From: Atopsyche davidsoni
Lineage: Eukaryota > Arthropoda > Insecta > Trichoptera > Hydrobiosidae
Length of the DNA stretch: 64,000 nucleotides
Assembly: GCA_022113835.1 (NCBI GenBank)
Contig: JAILWY010000010.1
Location: 11,767,501 to 11,831,500 of the forward strand
Direction: 5' to 3'
Shown: positions 1-11,100 of the stretch, piece after piece
How positions within the stretch are numbered: position 1 is the first letter of the stretch
Layout of the letters: the number at the start of each line of letters is the position of its first letter
Translations under genes and position numbers: made by a program
Notes under the pieces: generated by a model
What the model saw: the letters and a program-made list of their open reading frames with translations, nothing else
Told to the model about the DNA's origin: nothing
Databases searched by the model: none

Positions 1-478
1 GGGGAGCACCGCCCCTGCACCCTGCGGCCGAGCCGACCGACTCGGGCGGCGGGCCTGGACTAGCCAGTTGCCGCCTGAGCACTCAATCATACTGTACGAA
101 TTTACTTCAAATTTTTCCGCTGTCCCTTCTATAGGATTTTTTTAGTAAATGGGCCTTTTTATTTAACTTTTAAAAATATAATAAAATTAAACATTTTTTT
201 TTTTCAAGTTTGTGTACTCGACACCGACTTGAACCACGGCGACGCGTGCAGTGATGACCCTACACAGTTTTGTATTGATATATATAAATATTTTATGGGA
301 TATCATATTAGGGAAAGATAATCCATAAAAAATTTAAGGAAGTATGATTACCGCACTGGTAAAATCAAATTGTTCTCTGAAGATGTACATGGGTACCGAG
401 GATCACTAAATCACGAAGTATTTCTATTGTCTGAACCCAAGGTTTAAATATGCAGAATAAAATAATTTTCGGTTAAAG
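1..478. other. Unassigned sequence, GC-rich at the left edge
   Basis: The first 90 bases are GC-rich and could be the edge of an exon or promoter island cut by the window boundary. The rest is AT-rich and shows no convincing exon, RNA gene or repeat. Confidence 0.4.
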
Positions 479-659
479 CAGAGGTCGGCAAACTTATTAA
501 CCAAAGAGCCAAATATGTACATAACGTAAAAAAAAATTGGGAACCAAATCTGTTTATTGGTTTAACAAACCTCTATTATACACTTCCTTAAATTACGAGT
601 ATACCGAATGAAACATTATTTATTTATTTATTTATTACCAAACAAACGCCCTTAGACCT

Positions 660-1673
660 TTAACCCTTTGCACTCCTATGTCGAGCTGGGCTCGACATTC
701 TACGGTGTTTGGCAAAAGTATATTTATTATTATTGTTATTACTATTATTTTATCAAATCTTTTTTGAATGTATTGTGAAAGACATACATTAGTAATTTTG
801 TGATATTTTGGTATGTTATTCAAAAGTACTATTAGCTAAATATTTACGAGAATGTAGCACTTTTTACGATTTGTCATTCGACGGAGACGGGCGGTTGCCG
901 CCGTAAAGAGTCAGGTAGCAAGACCATTCAAACAATAACAGATACAGAGTATGTTTGTTATCTATGGAACAGTTAGTTAATCAAATAATATAAATATGAG
1001 CGAGGTGGTTGTCGCAGACCAATACGCAACATCCTATTGTTTTATGCAAAAAACATTAAAGTGGTGGAGAAAACTGTTTTTCTAGGGTGTAGAAACCTCC
1101 ATAGAAAATGCACATATATTGTATAAAGAATGCAATAATAATGCAAATCCAATAAGCTATAAAGCATTAAGAGAAAAGTTGTTACTGGAGCTCATAGGAG
1201 ACTTTCGTGCTCCGATATCAAAATCAGGGCGATTATCCACAAGTGACACTGTTCAGCGCTTAGATGGAAAACATCATTTTATATTTTCTAATTCTCAGAA
1301 AAAACATAAAGATTGCATGGTGTGTTCCAATAGGAATATTCCTGGAGGAAGAATAGAAACCACATTCTATTTCGAGACCTGTGAAAGGAAGCCGGGCCTC
1401 CATCCAGGAGAATTTTTTAAAAAAATACCACACCAATATAAATTTTAAACTTTAAATTGTATGCAAAATAAATTATTGATAGACTCTTCTCTTTTTTTTA
1501 ATAACTTTACAACTAAACAATCATAACAATATCATAAAAATATGTTATTAATTTGTTTTGTGATTATAAGCTATTGTGTAACAATAACATCTAATTTATT
1601 AACCAAAATCTCATAATTACCTCGGAGTTGGCAACTGGAAAAATAAAAAAAATCAAAGAGTGCAAAGGGTTAA
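660..1673 (+). mobile_element. piggyBac-like element I (internally deleted)
   Basis: TTAA at 660-663 and again at 1670-1673 is the piggyBac target duplication. Just inside are perfect 12-bp terminal inverted repeats, CCCTTTGCACTC (664-675) and GAGTGCAAAGGG (1658-1669). A palindrome, GTCGAGC-TGG-GCTCGAC, follows the left repeat at 680-696. The 1014-bp element keeps only the 3' third of a transposase gene. It lies inside the hAT element at 479-2135 and therefore inserted later. Confidence 0.88.
996..1448 (+). pseudogene. piggyBac transposase, C-terminal fragment
   Basis: One reading frame from 996 to the stop at 1446-1448 encodes the end of a piggyBac (DDE_Tnp_1_7, PGBD4-like) transposase. Family signatures include DQYATSYCFMQKTLKWWRK, ELIGDFRAPISKSGRLS and a C-terminal cysteine-rich tail with CMVCS and FYFETCE. 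A TAG at 1083-1085 interrupts the frame just after the KWWRKLFF segment. The N-terminal region and the catalytic aspartates are missing, so this is a dead remnant. The start at 996 is only the first in-frame ATG, because the true N-terminus is deleted. Confidence 0.85.
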
Positions 1674-3480
1674 TGTTAATATAATTCAATTTCATTTTTT
1701 AATATTATTCAATAGAATGTGTAATATAAAAACTAAAGGCTACTGTAATATAAAAAAGAATTATAAGAAAGAAAGTTTTATTAATCATATATATATGTAA
1801 AATTAAATAAAGTGTTATTAATTATATGTAAGTACTTAAGATCAAAATATCAGAATATATTTTCTACGAGTCGCACATAAAAATGAAAATACAATAATTG
1901 ATGAAATCGTTCTTAGTAAAAAAATTAATCTATAAATTTAAATCATGATAATGACCGACAAACATTTAATGCGAACGATGTTCTTGCATCTCCTTGGAAA
2001 GTTTAAGTAAGTTTGGGTGTATGTTGTTAATTTTAATTTTATTAAAAACAATACCCGGGGATATTTGTGCCAGAGCCGCACTCAAGGGGACAAAGAGCCG
2101 CATGCGGCTCTGGAGCCGCACTTTGCCGACCCCTGAGTTAAAAGAAAGAACCTTATAAAAAGTATTGGAAGTAGGTATAGTGCAATACATAATAAAGTAA
2201 TGACGAAATGAACAAATATATATATATATATATATTTATTTATTTTTATATATTTGCGCAGAATCAAAAGTACGAATGTTGCTACCATTTTTTCTTTCAA
2301 TCCTGAATAAATATTAAAAGATACACCGTCTGGACTATACTCTTAAGCTCCCAGTTTTCTGGAATATTTTTCAGCGCTATTAGTTTGTGTCAGAAGATTT
2401 GTCAGAAACTGTTACTGTTCTTTTGTCTATTTTTATTTTTCCGGACAATATATGCAGGAAATGGTTATTATTTTGCATCGGGTATTTTCTGATTGTTCAA
2501 TTAACCTCTGTTAAATTTCCTTCAACTTAACTTGATGTACCGCGAGGTTAAAGTGGTAGTGACGTATCTAAATGAAGTCTAAGTGACAGAATGAGCGACA
2601 CGTTTCAAAGTGAACATCGATGCAATTTCAAACTAAATTAAAAGGGAAATTGATGGTACACTCTTCGTTTCCTAACAGGAAATTACTCCACTCGTTCTCG
2701 AGCTACTTGTGGGCTTCATCAAGTTATATGTCAACTTTCTTTTGAAAATTTAAAACATTATAATTAAAAATTGTATGTTCGGAAAATAAAGACTTAAAAG
2801 GCAGCTCCTTAAAAACATCTTTGTTGTATAAATTAATGTAAATATTTTTTTTTGTGATAATAAGAAAATTAAGTAGAGAAAATCATGATTGTATTATATA
2901 CGTTTGCTTTAAGCAAGGTGAAGCTTCTGTGATACTTATTCGAAACCTAGGCCAGATTGGTTTTATCGGATTTGGTACATCTCGCATCCTTCATTACAGT
3001 ATGGGTTAAACACCAATGAAAAAAAGAAATAAATATTTTAAAAAATTATGCCAGCAAGTACAGGTAGTACAGCAAGTACATTTCAAACCAATGAATAACC
3101 ATACAGTGTTTCTTCGGTATCTGGGAAAAACGACTGCAAAGTGGTGTGGTGCGATATGAATATATATAAATATGTAAGAAGTAGCGTCTTTGCCTAACAA
3201 CAAAGAATAGCAAATAAGTATTGCAAATAGAAATTATGTAGATTGTTACACACTATCTGTGAAAAGGGAATGAATAAATTTATATATGTATGTGTGTTTG
3301 GGTGTTTCTGTGCGTGCTTGTGTATTTTATATATGTATAAGATTTACAAAACAGTAAATTTTGAATACCACAACAAACATCGCGTGGCCAGACCGCGCCG
3401 TCTGAATAATTTCGATCGTTTCACCGGCGGGCTCGCCAGACGCACTGGGCCACTGGCACGAAGAACAGCTGATCAGCCCT

Positions 3481-3559
3481 CCCCGCGCCCCGCGCCCCGC
3501 GCCCCGCGCCCCGCGCCCCGCGCCCCGCGCCCCGCGCCCCGCGCCCCGCGCCCCGCGCC
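3481..3559. repeat. Heptamer minisatellite (CCCCGCG)n
   Basis: About eleven near-perfect copies of CCCCGCG lie in a GC-rich island (roughly 3380-3640). The island creates an open frame translating to repeated Arg-Pro-Ala-Pro, which is explained by the array and not by a gene. Confidence 0.95.
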
Positions 3560-4044
3560 ACGCGCCCGAGACCGCGTGGTTGCCACGTCTAGCCGAAAAG
3601 TTCTCCCTTTCTCACTTTTGCGCGCCGTCCTCGTCTAGCTGAAAGATGCATTTTGTGACCTTTTTTTCAAGTTTCATGGTTATTTTATAAGTTAGACAGC
3701 TCTCAGCTTTACTAGTAAAAGTTTATTGTTCATTTGGTCTTGTCTTTTTGAATTTGTTAAAATATTGTTGTAAGTTTTAGCGTTTAACTTGTGACAGACT
3801 TTTTAACCTATCACACATATTAATTTAATAAAAACAAAAAAATGTTTATGCAATGTACCTAACATGCATTTTATGATTTTGTTCCCAACAGACCACACAG
3901 GTATTCTCGCCCGGTCATTTTTATGATTGTTGTTTCCAAAAGACCGCCGGGTAGCCTTTATGGTTGTATTATATACGGCGTAGATACAAAGTGTTGTTAT
4001 TCCATACGTTCGAGAGAAGTCCGGTGTGCATCCTACGGTCACCG

Positions 4045-4108
4045 TAACATAAATTAGTGTCACAAGTGAAACACCATAACATAATCGGTGTCACAAGTGG
4101 GACACATA
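4045..4108. repeat. 32-bp tandem duplication
   Basis: Two adjacent 32-bp units (4045-4076 and 4077-4108) share TAACATAA and GTGTCACAAGTG blocks. A related GGTGTCCCAAGTG block occurs alone near 33121, so the unit probably belongs to a dispersed repeat. Confidence 0.7.
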
Positions 4109-4810
4109 ACATATATATGCAAACTCTCACAATCCATTTAGACTTTGGAAGTCGCTGTAATAGGAATATCAATACGTCTCCCTAAATCAGCTGCACGTTC
4201 AATCATGATAAAAAAATAATTTTCGATTCAACAATACAACCATCAATTGAATAACTGATTTGACGTTTATTTTAATATTGTAAGACCGTCAAAAAAAAAA
4301 AAGGAAAATATTATTATTCTCATTGATCTAAGCATTTATGTCAAATAGTAGACTATCAAAGCCCCACAACTTGTCGATAGTGAAATAGGGAAATACGAAA
4401 AAACGGTAGTTTGGAACATAGCCACGCCTACAAACTAAAAAAAGCCGGTTCACGGTACGGCCCTGGTCTAGTGTAAATAAACAGTGCACACGTGATCATT
4501 TTCAGACGTTTGTTCATACGACTACCACCCTCCGTGTTCATGTAATTGTAAATATCTAAAAATAAAAAGTTTGCTTGGTTTGATGGCTTTATACACTAAA
4601 AGGTGTAGAGCGCTTTAAAATTTAACTCTCCATTTTTAAACCACAAATATGAAATATTGGCTCGATGATCGTAATCTCCTTGTCAATTGGCTTTTCATAT
4701 CTGTTCTTCAAAATCATCACATTAGAAAACAAAAGAAGGTTACCCAAAAGACTTATTCCAAATAGTGTCTAAAAACCCGGAAATAAGTTCTCGTAGAATT
4801 TATAATTTGG

Positions 4811-4865
4811 TAATCGATTCACACATTAAACGGATTTTTTTGTCGTGTCATGTGTGAATCGATTA
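4811..4865. repeat. Perfect 16-bp inverted repeat (hairpin)
   Basis: TAATCGATTCACACAT (4811-4826) is mirrored exactly by ATGTGTGAATCGATTA (4850-4865) with a 23-base spacer. No coding sequence is associated. It may be the core of a small fold-back element. Confidence 0.85.
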
Positions 4866-5417
4866 AAAAGTGGATTTATTTTAAACTATTTAATGATAAT
4901 CATTGGTAGCTCGTTGAATAGCTGACACGGTTGATATATCGCAATCAAGTGTTTGACAGGGATTGTGAATTACAAAGATCATTGCAAGAGTCATCACCGG
5001 TGTCGTTTTAATATCAGATAACCCTGCAGAAATATTCAAGATTCATCTCAATCTGAATCTAAATCTCAAATCTCAAACTCATCTCATTTTAAAATAATAT
5101 TACTTTTATTAAATACCGGACGTAAATTATGAAGTATAAATATAATATGTGAACACTAGTAAAGTAACCATAGGATATATTCATACCTGTGACTAATTCA
5201 CAATATGTATAAGAATCTACTAGTTGCGGACAGCCATTCAACCCCGCTAGCCGGCCAGGCTTGCATAACAATTTAAATTTCCATTGTATACTCGAGCCAG
5301 CTTATTTGCATTAAAAACTATTTTAAATTAACGTTATCCATAAATATGCAAATTGAATAATATGTATGTTTTTGAAAAGAAAAAAAATGCCATAGTTATT
5401 AACACTAAACGTACCAC

Positions 5418-5436
5418 ACCGGTCAATTTGACCGGT
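5418..5436. promoter_or_regulatory. Left-end palindrome of piggyBac II, copy 1
   Basis: ACCGGTCAATTTGACCGGT is a 19-bp palindrome one base inside the terminal repeat. Its position suggests a transposase-binding site (inference). Confidence 0.6.
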
Positions 5437-5600
5437 TGGGTACTTTGGTATAGAAAATGCGCGTATAATTTTATCTTTTTTGCACATTTGACTCCATGAC
5501 TTTTTCTATTTATTGAATACAAGTAATATCCTATTTTTTTTCTTTTTTTTATATTATGTTTTTTTTTAGATAAACTTGTAGTATACCTATTACTACCACG

Positions 5601-5619
5601 ACCGGTCAAATTGACCGGT
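5601..5619. promoter_or_regulatory. Left-end palindrome of piggyBac II, copy 2
   Basis: ACCGGTCAAATTGACCGGT repeats copy 1 with only the central base changed. It overlaps the subterminal repeat that recurs inverted at the right end, where only a half-site TGACCGGT (7416-7423) remains. Confidence 0.6.
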
Positions 5620-5834
5620 AGAACAATTTATTGCTTGATAAGGTTATCGGATTAGAAATTATGATGTACGTGTGTTTTCAACATAGTGCATTTAGTTAGT
5701 TGCATATTTCTGCAAAGACTGTTGCGTAGTTAGTTCAATCAAGATTTAAGAAAAATTCAATCAAGTGAATCAGAAATTCAAGGATGTGACTAAAATTTTA
5801 GATTGATTACAAGTTCTTAGAAGATATAAGTAAT

Positions 5835-7296
5835 ATTGACGAAGAGTTTTTGAAAATTGATGAAGATTATTTTTGTGAAAATGAAGATATACAGGTTGGA
5901 AATGATCTATTAGACATGAGTTTGAATGTACAGTAACTGACGATGAAGAGGAAAATATCGTGAATATATGTCGTAGACAAAAAAAAACAGATTACTCTGA
6001 AGAAGAGGTATAAAAAAATGAACAGCATGTTACAATAGGTGGAACTGTTTGGAAAGAAATACAAATAGGTGGTACACCTGGAAGATCACCACATCATAAC
6101 ATTTTCAGGCAAGAAAAAGGCCCCACAGGATATGCAAAACGTCATGATGAGTACAGTTAAAACTCAATTTTCGTTGATAATTGACCACCGTGCTATAAAC
6201 CATATAAGAATATGAACAGTATAAGAAGCAAAGAGAGTATTAGGAACCGATTGGAGTTTACCTCAAGAGAAATTAGATGCATTTATTGCAATTTTATATG
6301 CACGAGGTGCATATGGAGCAAATCATTTGAAAGTTTTTTTTTGTGCAATAACATATGGGGGCCTAAATTTTTCTCAAAAACTATGAGCAGAAATAATTTT
6401 ACAGAAAATCTCAAATTTATCCATTTTGATAAAAAAGTGAACGGAGCCAACTTTTGAAAACAGACAAATTCGCCATGATATCTATGATTTGGAATAAATT
6501 CATTGAGAATACCCAAAACTGTTATAAACCGGGTGTTAATATTACTGTAGACGAACAGCTATTTTCAACTAAAGGAAGATGTAGATTTACGCAATACATG
6601 CCTAACAAGACTGATAAATTTGTAATCAAATCTTGGTTAGTATCGGACGTCGATAGCAAATACATACATCATAAATGCAATTCCATATCTAGGAAAATAT
6701 GAAAATAGGCCCTCTTCAGTACCGCTCACTGAATATGTTGTACTCAAACTCATGGAACCATTTACGGGTTGTGGAAAGTCTGTAACCACAGACAACTTCT
6801 TTACACGCAATTCCCTAGCAACACAACTTGTAGTGAAAAAAAACTACGTTATTGGAACTATCCGCTAAAATAAAAGGGAATTACCAATAATTGCGAAGCA
6901 AAAGAAAGATGGTATGGAACGCTTTTCAACTAAATCTAAGTCTCGCAGATGGCCTCTCCAAGTATTTTCAATATCCTTGATTCAACTGGCATAGATGCCT
7001 GGATTTTTTACAAGCAAACGACAGGAGAAAATATCTCGAGACAAGATTTTTTACTCCAGTTAGTAGTAGAACTTGCAGCCGATTTTCGAAAAGCCCGTAA
7101 ACAACCAAAAGAAAAAACAAATTCGAAAGGGACATTGCCTAAATCTACTAGAGATTCTTATCAACGTAAGACGTGTCAAATAGGTTATTGTAACGAAAAT
7201 AAAACCATCAAAATTTGTTCTAAATGTCAAAAAAATGTTTGCAGAAAATGTACAATGGAGACACCCTGTATATGTAAAAAATTATATGAGCAATGA
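5835..7296 (+). pseudogene. piggyBac transposase (frameshifted, internally deleted)
   Basis: Fragments in three frames together follow the DDE_Tnp_1_7 transposase order. They are an acidic N-terminus with several stops, a GTVWKEIQIGGTPGRSP block (about 6041), SLPQEKLDAFIAILYARGAY in one frame, then NNIWGPKFFSKTMSRNNFTE in another after a nine-T run at 6334-6342. Next come VNITVDEQLF with the first catalytic Asp, a further frameshift near 6665, and VTTDNFFTRN with the second Asp. The block with the third Asp (GVD-x-x-DQM in the family) is absent: the sequence jumps from GMERFSTKS to SRRWPLQVF. The cysteine-rich C-terminus (CQIGYC, ICSKCQKNVCRKC, PCIC) and the stop at 7294-7296 are intact. The gene is inactive. 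Confidence 0.88.
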
Positions 7297-7470
7297 ATTA
7301 AAAAATATTTTTCTTTGTGTATGTAATAGAAATCGCTAATATACATTTTTGTTTAGTTATAATAAAGTTACTATGTTTATTTCCTTCTTAAATCCATATT
7401 TCATAGAAAACATTATGACCGGTTGTGGTAGAAATAGGTATATATCAAGTGTTGGTACGTTTAGTTTTAA

Positions 7471-8090
7471 GATGGATGTACATTCATCGCTTTCACACCT
7501 TGTGGTTTCATATTCTGTCTTTATGTACAAGTTTATTGTATTAACAAGCGTATTGTATTGGTTTTCATGTGTATTAGAAATTTATCTATCTATCTAAATT
7601 GTCGTTTACACTAGCGGTTTGTGTTCCGGTTAATTTAGAATTTTTTGTTTTAATATTATATATATATCAGGGCCTCGCATACTCCGCGGCTGGCTAGAGA
7701 ATTCACCTAGTGTTACTACAATAACCAGAAGTAGGAGCTCGAGTCCCATCGGGGTTCCAAATAAAAAGACAAGATTTTTACTACGGAAATTTGACTAGAG
7801 ATATTTGACTATTTGAGTAAATATGTAGTTGGATAGAAAAAATACATAATCTTCACAGTAAAGGAAAAGGTTACTCCAAACATCACTTAAAAGTCAGTAA
7901 ACTACTCTGAATACAACTGGAAACTATTGAAGGTCTTTATCATTTCTGAACATATTGTATCGTAAAATTATAACGTTGATGCGTGTTATATTTCAATGTA
8001 GAGAATAACATGTCAATTTTTCACGTAATTATGTTTCTTATTAATAAGTTAAAAGTGATTTGATTGTATTACCTTGTTTCACTACCTGGT
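7471..8090. other. Non-coding, probably 3' flank of the minus-strand gene plus a SINE-like segment
   Basis: AT-rich. Apart from the tRNA-like segment at 7671-7770 nothing is recognisable. The 3' UTR of the minus-strand gene ending at 8091 should extend into this stretch. Confidence 0.4.
7671..7770 (+). repeat. Possible tRNA-derived SINE head
   Basis: A segment with an A-box-like TGGCTAGAGAATTCA (about 7690) and a B-box-like GAGCTCGAGTCCCA (about 7736) is followed by an A-rich stretch. Spacing is near that of pol III promoters. A weaker candidate of the same kind lies at about 24960-25030. Only the promoter boxes support this. Confidence 0.3.
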
Positions 8091-8128
8091 TTAATTCACT
8101 GCAATCTGCATTGGATCTTGCATTGTTC
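8091..8128 (-). CDS. Terminal coding exon of the unrecognised minus-strand gene
   Basis: The acceptor TTTGTTTTAG is followed by codons for TMQDPMQIAVN and TAA. The entry phase (two bases complete a Gly codon) matches the donor of exon 9377-9442. A second possible donor at 8071-8072 would make it an internal exon in another frame. Confidence 0.45.
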
Positions 8129-11100
8129 CTAAAACAAATAAAGCCATTTTTAATACAAATAATTCTAAGCAAATGATATCTAAAATATAAAGCAAGTACT
8201 TCACGCAGGTTTTCGCGAGAGGTACTTGGGTAAAATTACTTCGTCCACTATTTTATTTACTAATACATTCAGATCTTACAAACTAACTTTGACAATTAAT
8301 AAATAAATATAAGTTAATCTACGATAGTTGAATATTGATTAATGTGGAAACCAGTATGTACTTATATACTGGTTAGTTAAAAATCTAATTAATATTTAGT
8401 TGTTGTAACTTTTACAGCTTTTATAATCTCTAAAGAAAGAAAGTTATTATTTATTATAGATTTGTAATCTGTTGAAAAATGCTGCTGGTTGGAACATTTA
8501 CCACCATAGCAAAATAAGAATGTCTAATATTTTTTTTTTATTAATATCAATATTCATAAAAAAGTTCACGAAACGAAAAATGTTAACCGGTATTTAATAA
8601 ATAATAAATTAACTACAAAGTATATGGAGAAATAATTTTGTAAAAATAACCGGTTTTGTCGTGTTTTAATAGACAGACAGATCATTTTCCCATCAAATTT
8701 ATTATTTTTGTGTTCATTTGATAGTCATTTATTTTTCACAATAACAAAAACCAAATGGATATAAGGTTACCGATGTAGTAAGGGATGATTTTTCAAAAAC
8801 ACAATTTCAACAGCTGACTTGCAAATGACTTCTGTTCCAAAATATTTACTTTCATACTTATCAAACAGCAATTGCAAACACTTAGCTGACAGATCTGTCG
8901 TTTAACTGATTAATGATTGTCGTTTCATTTTAGTTCACTGATCCCAAAAAAGACTAAACGCATTACAATTGAGATGCCCGCGGCGCTGCGTCTCGCAGTC
9001 GCTCGTATAGAATTACCAACGCGCATCCGTCACCGGAGAGCGAGTTAACTGCTCGCCATTACGTCGCAACGCAACGTCGGCACGGTGGTCAAGCTCGTCT
9101 TCCGACTGAGGGTTTGCCAGTTAGATCTCCGTGCACGTAGTCGGATGAGATGCAATTTGGCTGTCGGAGAACAGAAGGTCATATTTACAAGCAATGCATT
9201 TTTTTGTTTAAATAATAAATATAAATTACTCTTGAGAGATTCTTGAGAGCAAATATATCCCGTTCCAAAAAAATGTTTCGGTTCAATCATACACCGTTTT
9301 ATTAATTAACACTAAGTCGTAGAAAGAGATACTTTTCTTTTTGTGTCGTTGAACAATAAACGGAAGACAACCTCACCAGATAAATTGGCTTCATAACACC
9401 CCATTCCAGGAGAGTTGGGAACCATAATGTGGGGGAGATTGCCTGTAGAAAAATATACATTGATATTTCACACATTGAAGATATTTATTTTTTTATAATT
9501 TTAGAATGCCTAAAAATGACTACATGGTTTCGATTTTAAATATTTGGTTTCACTTTCATCCAAAACGCAAACCATACATCAATTAATTAGTTATTGAAAA
9601 CGTCTCGATTACATCACTTGGAGAGAAGATGGCTTGGAATTATTTATTGTACTGAGACGCGTAAGAAAAACACGCCTTCAACCAGGCTACCTCTACGCTC
9701 ACGTGAACTCCTCCGATAAGGACTGCCAAAGCCGACTCAGAAATACCATTTGAAAAGCTTTGAAAAATTGTCAAATACTGCAACAAGTTCAGTACGGTAG
9801 GTCTTGCAAAATCGTCAAAACAAACTTGATTTGAACCTGACTTCATTATACCATTTTTTGCAGAGTAAATGGCTCTCATTACAGTAATTTTATGTATGTA
9901 ATGAAACAGTGTTTTGAACCCTTAGATTATTTTCAGTTTGTATACCTTCGAGAAGCAGTCTCTGTAAAAACAAAATTTTAATTATTTTTTGAGTAGTACT
10001 TAAAATCGATTGGACGGAAAGCCTTTGTTCTTTGTAAAGAGGTCATAAACACACGACCATAATGAATGCGTCTTCCGCCATGTGCTGTGACAACAGCAGA
10101 AATAGCACATACTTAGTAAAACACATGTGCTTGAAATACAATTATTCATGTAATCAAGGTTACATATAATATATACTTTTCGAAACATTTATTTTTTTTA
10201 TAAACTAAGCCAGTAAAAAAACATAACACACCATAAATTTAATTAAACGGACTAAGATAAAAATTATCTAATATTTTAATTATTTTTTACAAGGTTTATT
10301 TTATATTCATTGAACATATCTTTGCTTATTGAGTCATCAGGGAATATTGAAAATTCAATGTGCAAATTTTACTTTTTGTGCGTTTGTCATGTGTGAGTTG
10401 CTCTTGGTTATGTTATACAGACAATACAAATAACATCGATTCAAAAAAACGAGAAAAATTAACATATTGTTCAATAAATCGTGAAAAAATATGGTAAATT
10501 CAAAAATAACATCAACGTTATAATTTACAACCGTGTTTGTTAAAATAAATATTACTTTATTTAAATAAAAACCGGAAGGAGTAAGAACAAGATGCAATAA
10601 TGGTTCGAGTTATATTTTGCAAACGGTTAATACGTAATTTATTATTAGTAAATACAAAGATTATAAGAAAATAACATAAAAGTAATTGATTTACACATAA
10701 AAACTATAGTAATAATTCTCGATCTAATTTTGTTGACACAATTTATCGTTATTTCATATGTGAATATATATCCTAATTATAAACACAATTAAACTGTTTT
10801 AATAATAATCATTGGAAATTGGAAATAGACATAAATCTTTTTTAGTAGATTATCATCATCGCTTGGCACAACATTCAATAGAGCGTAGAGCATTAATCGA
10901 TCCCCTCCAGCCTCCCTGCACATCGACCGCACGTTCGTGCCGCCGTGCCATATCAAATATGTATATGTAATGATTTTATAATTATAGAATTTTACACTTT
11001 CGCTTCAATTAACAGTGGAAAAGGGCATAATTTTTAATCAAAGATATACATTTTTTTTGTTTGAAAGTGGTATTTAAATTAAAATGACCAGGTAATGTAT

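Larger units (their letters stand above)
479..2135. mobile_element. hAT-family non-autonomous element, split by a piggyBac insertion
   Basis: The left end reads CAGAGGTCGGCAAACT and the reverse complement of the right end reads CAGGGGTCGGCAAAGT, which match at 14 of 16 bases. CAG ends with a GGGGTCGGCAAA-type core are typical of hAT transposons. The flanking 8-mers, GGTTAAAG (471-478) and AGTTAAAA (2136-2143), agree at six of eight positions, as expected for an old 8-bp target duplication. An 18-bp perfect palindrome, AGAGCCGCATGCGGCTCT (2094-2111), sits near the right end; similar GCCGCATGCGGC motifs are common in hAT MITEs. Without the piggyBac insert at 660-1673 the element is about 640 bp and has no transposase. 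Confidence 0.75.
2136..5398. other. AT-rich intergenic or intronic sequence with small repeats
   Basis: No supported gene. It holds a (TA)n tract near 2217-2236, a GC-rich heptamer array (3481-3559), a 32-bp tandem duplication (4045-4108) and a strong hairpin (4811-4865). Open frames here are short and follow base composition. The segment 5165-5265 resembles a tRNA-derived repeat head more than an exon. Confidence 0.5.
5399..7470 (+). mobile_element. piggyBac-like element II
   Basis: TTAA occurs at both ends (5399-5402 and 7467-7470). The ends are 14-bp terminal inverted repeats, CACTAAACGTACCA (5403-5416) and the complement of AACTAAACGTACCA (7453-7466), matching at 13 of 14. The left end also carries two 19-bp palindromes (5418-5436, 5601-5619). 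A longer subterminal inverted repeat pairs about 5582-5609 with about 7415-7441. The 2072-bp element carries a broken transposase gene in between and is closest in layout to an autonomous piggyBac that has decayed. Confidence 0.9.

Noticed and set aside
3243..3638. 131-codon open frame with Arg-Pro-Ala-Pro repeats
   Set aside because: Heptamer minisatellite within a GC-rich patch; the N-terminal part is AT-rich and unlike any known protein.
5165..5265. Minus-strand exon-like block (CKPGRLAGLNGCPQLVDSY)
   Set aside because: Weak acceptor, and the DNA resembles a tRNA-derived repeat head (GGCCGGCTAGCGGGGTTG).
6212..6457. Single 81-codon open frame as an independent gene
   Set aside because: Its first half is out of frame relative to the transposase, while the second half is in frame; it is an artefact of the poly-T frameshift in a piggyBac relic.
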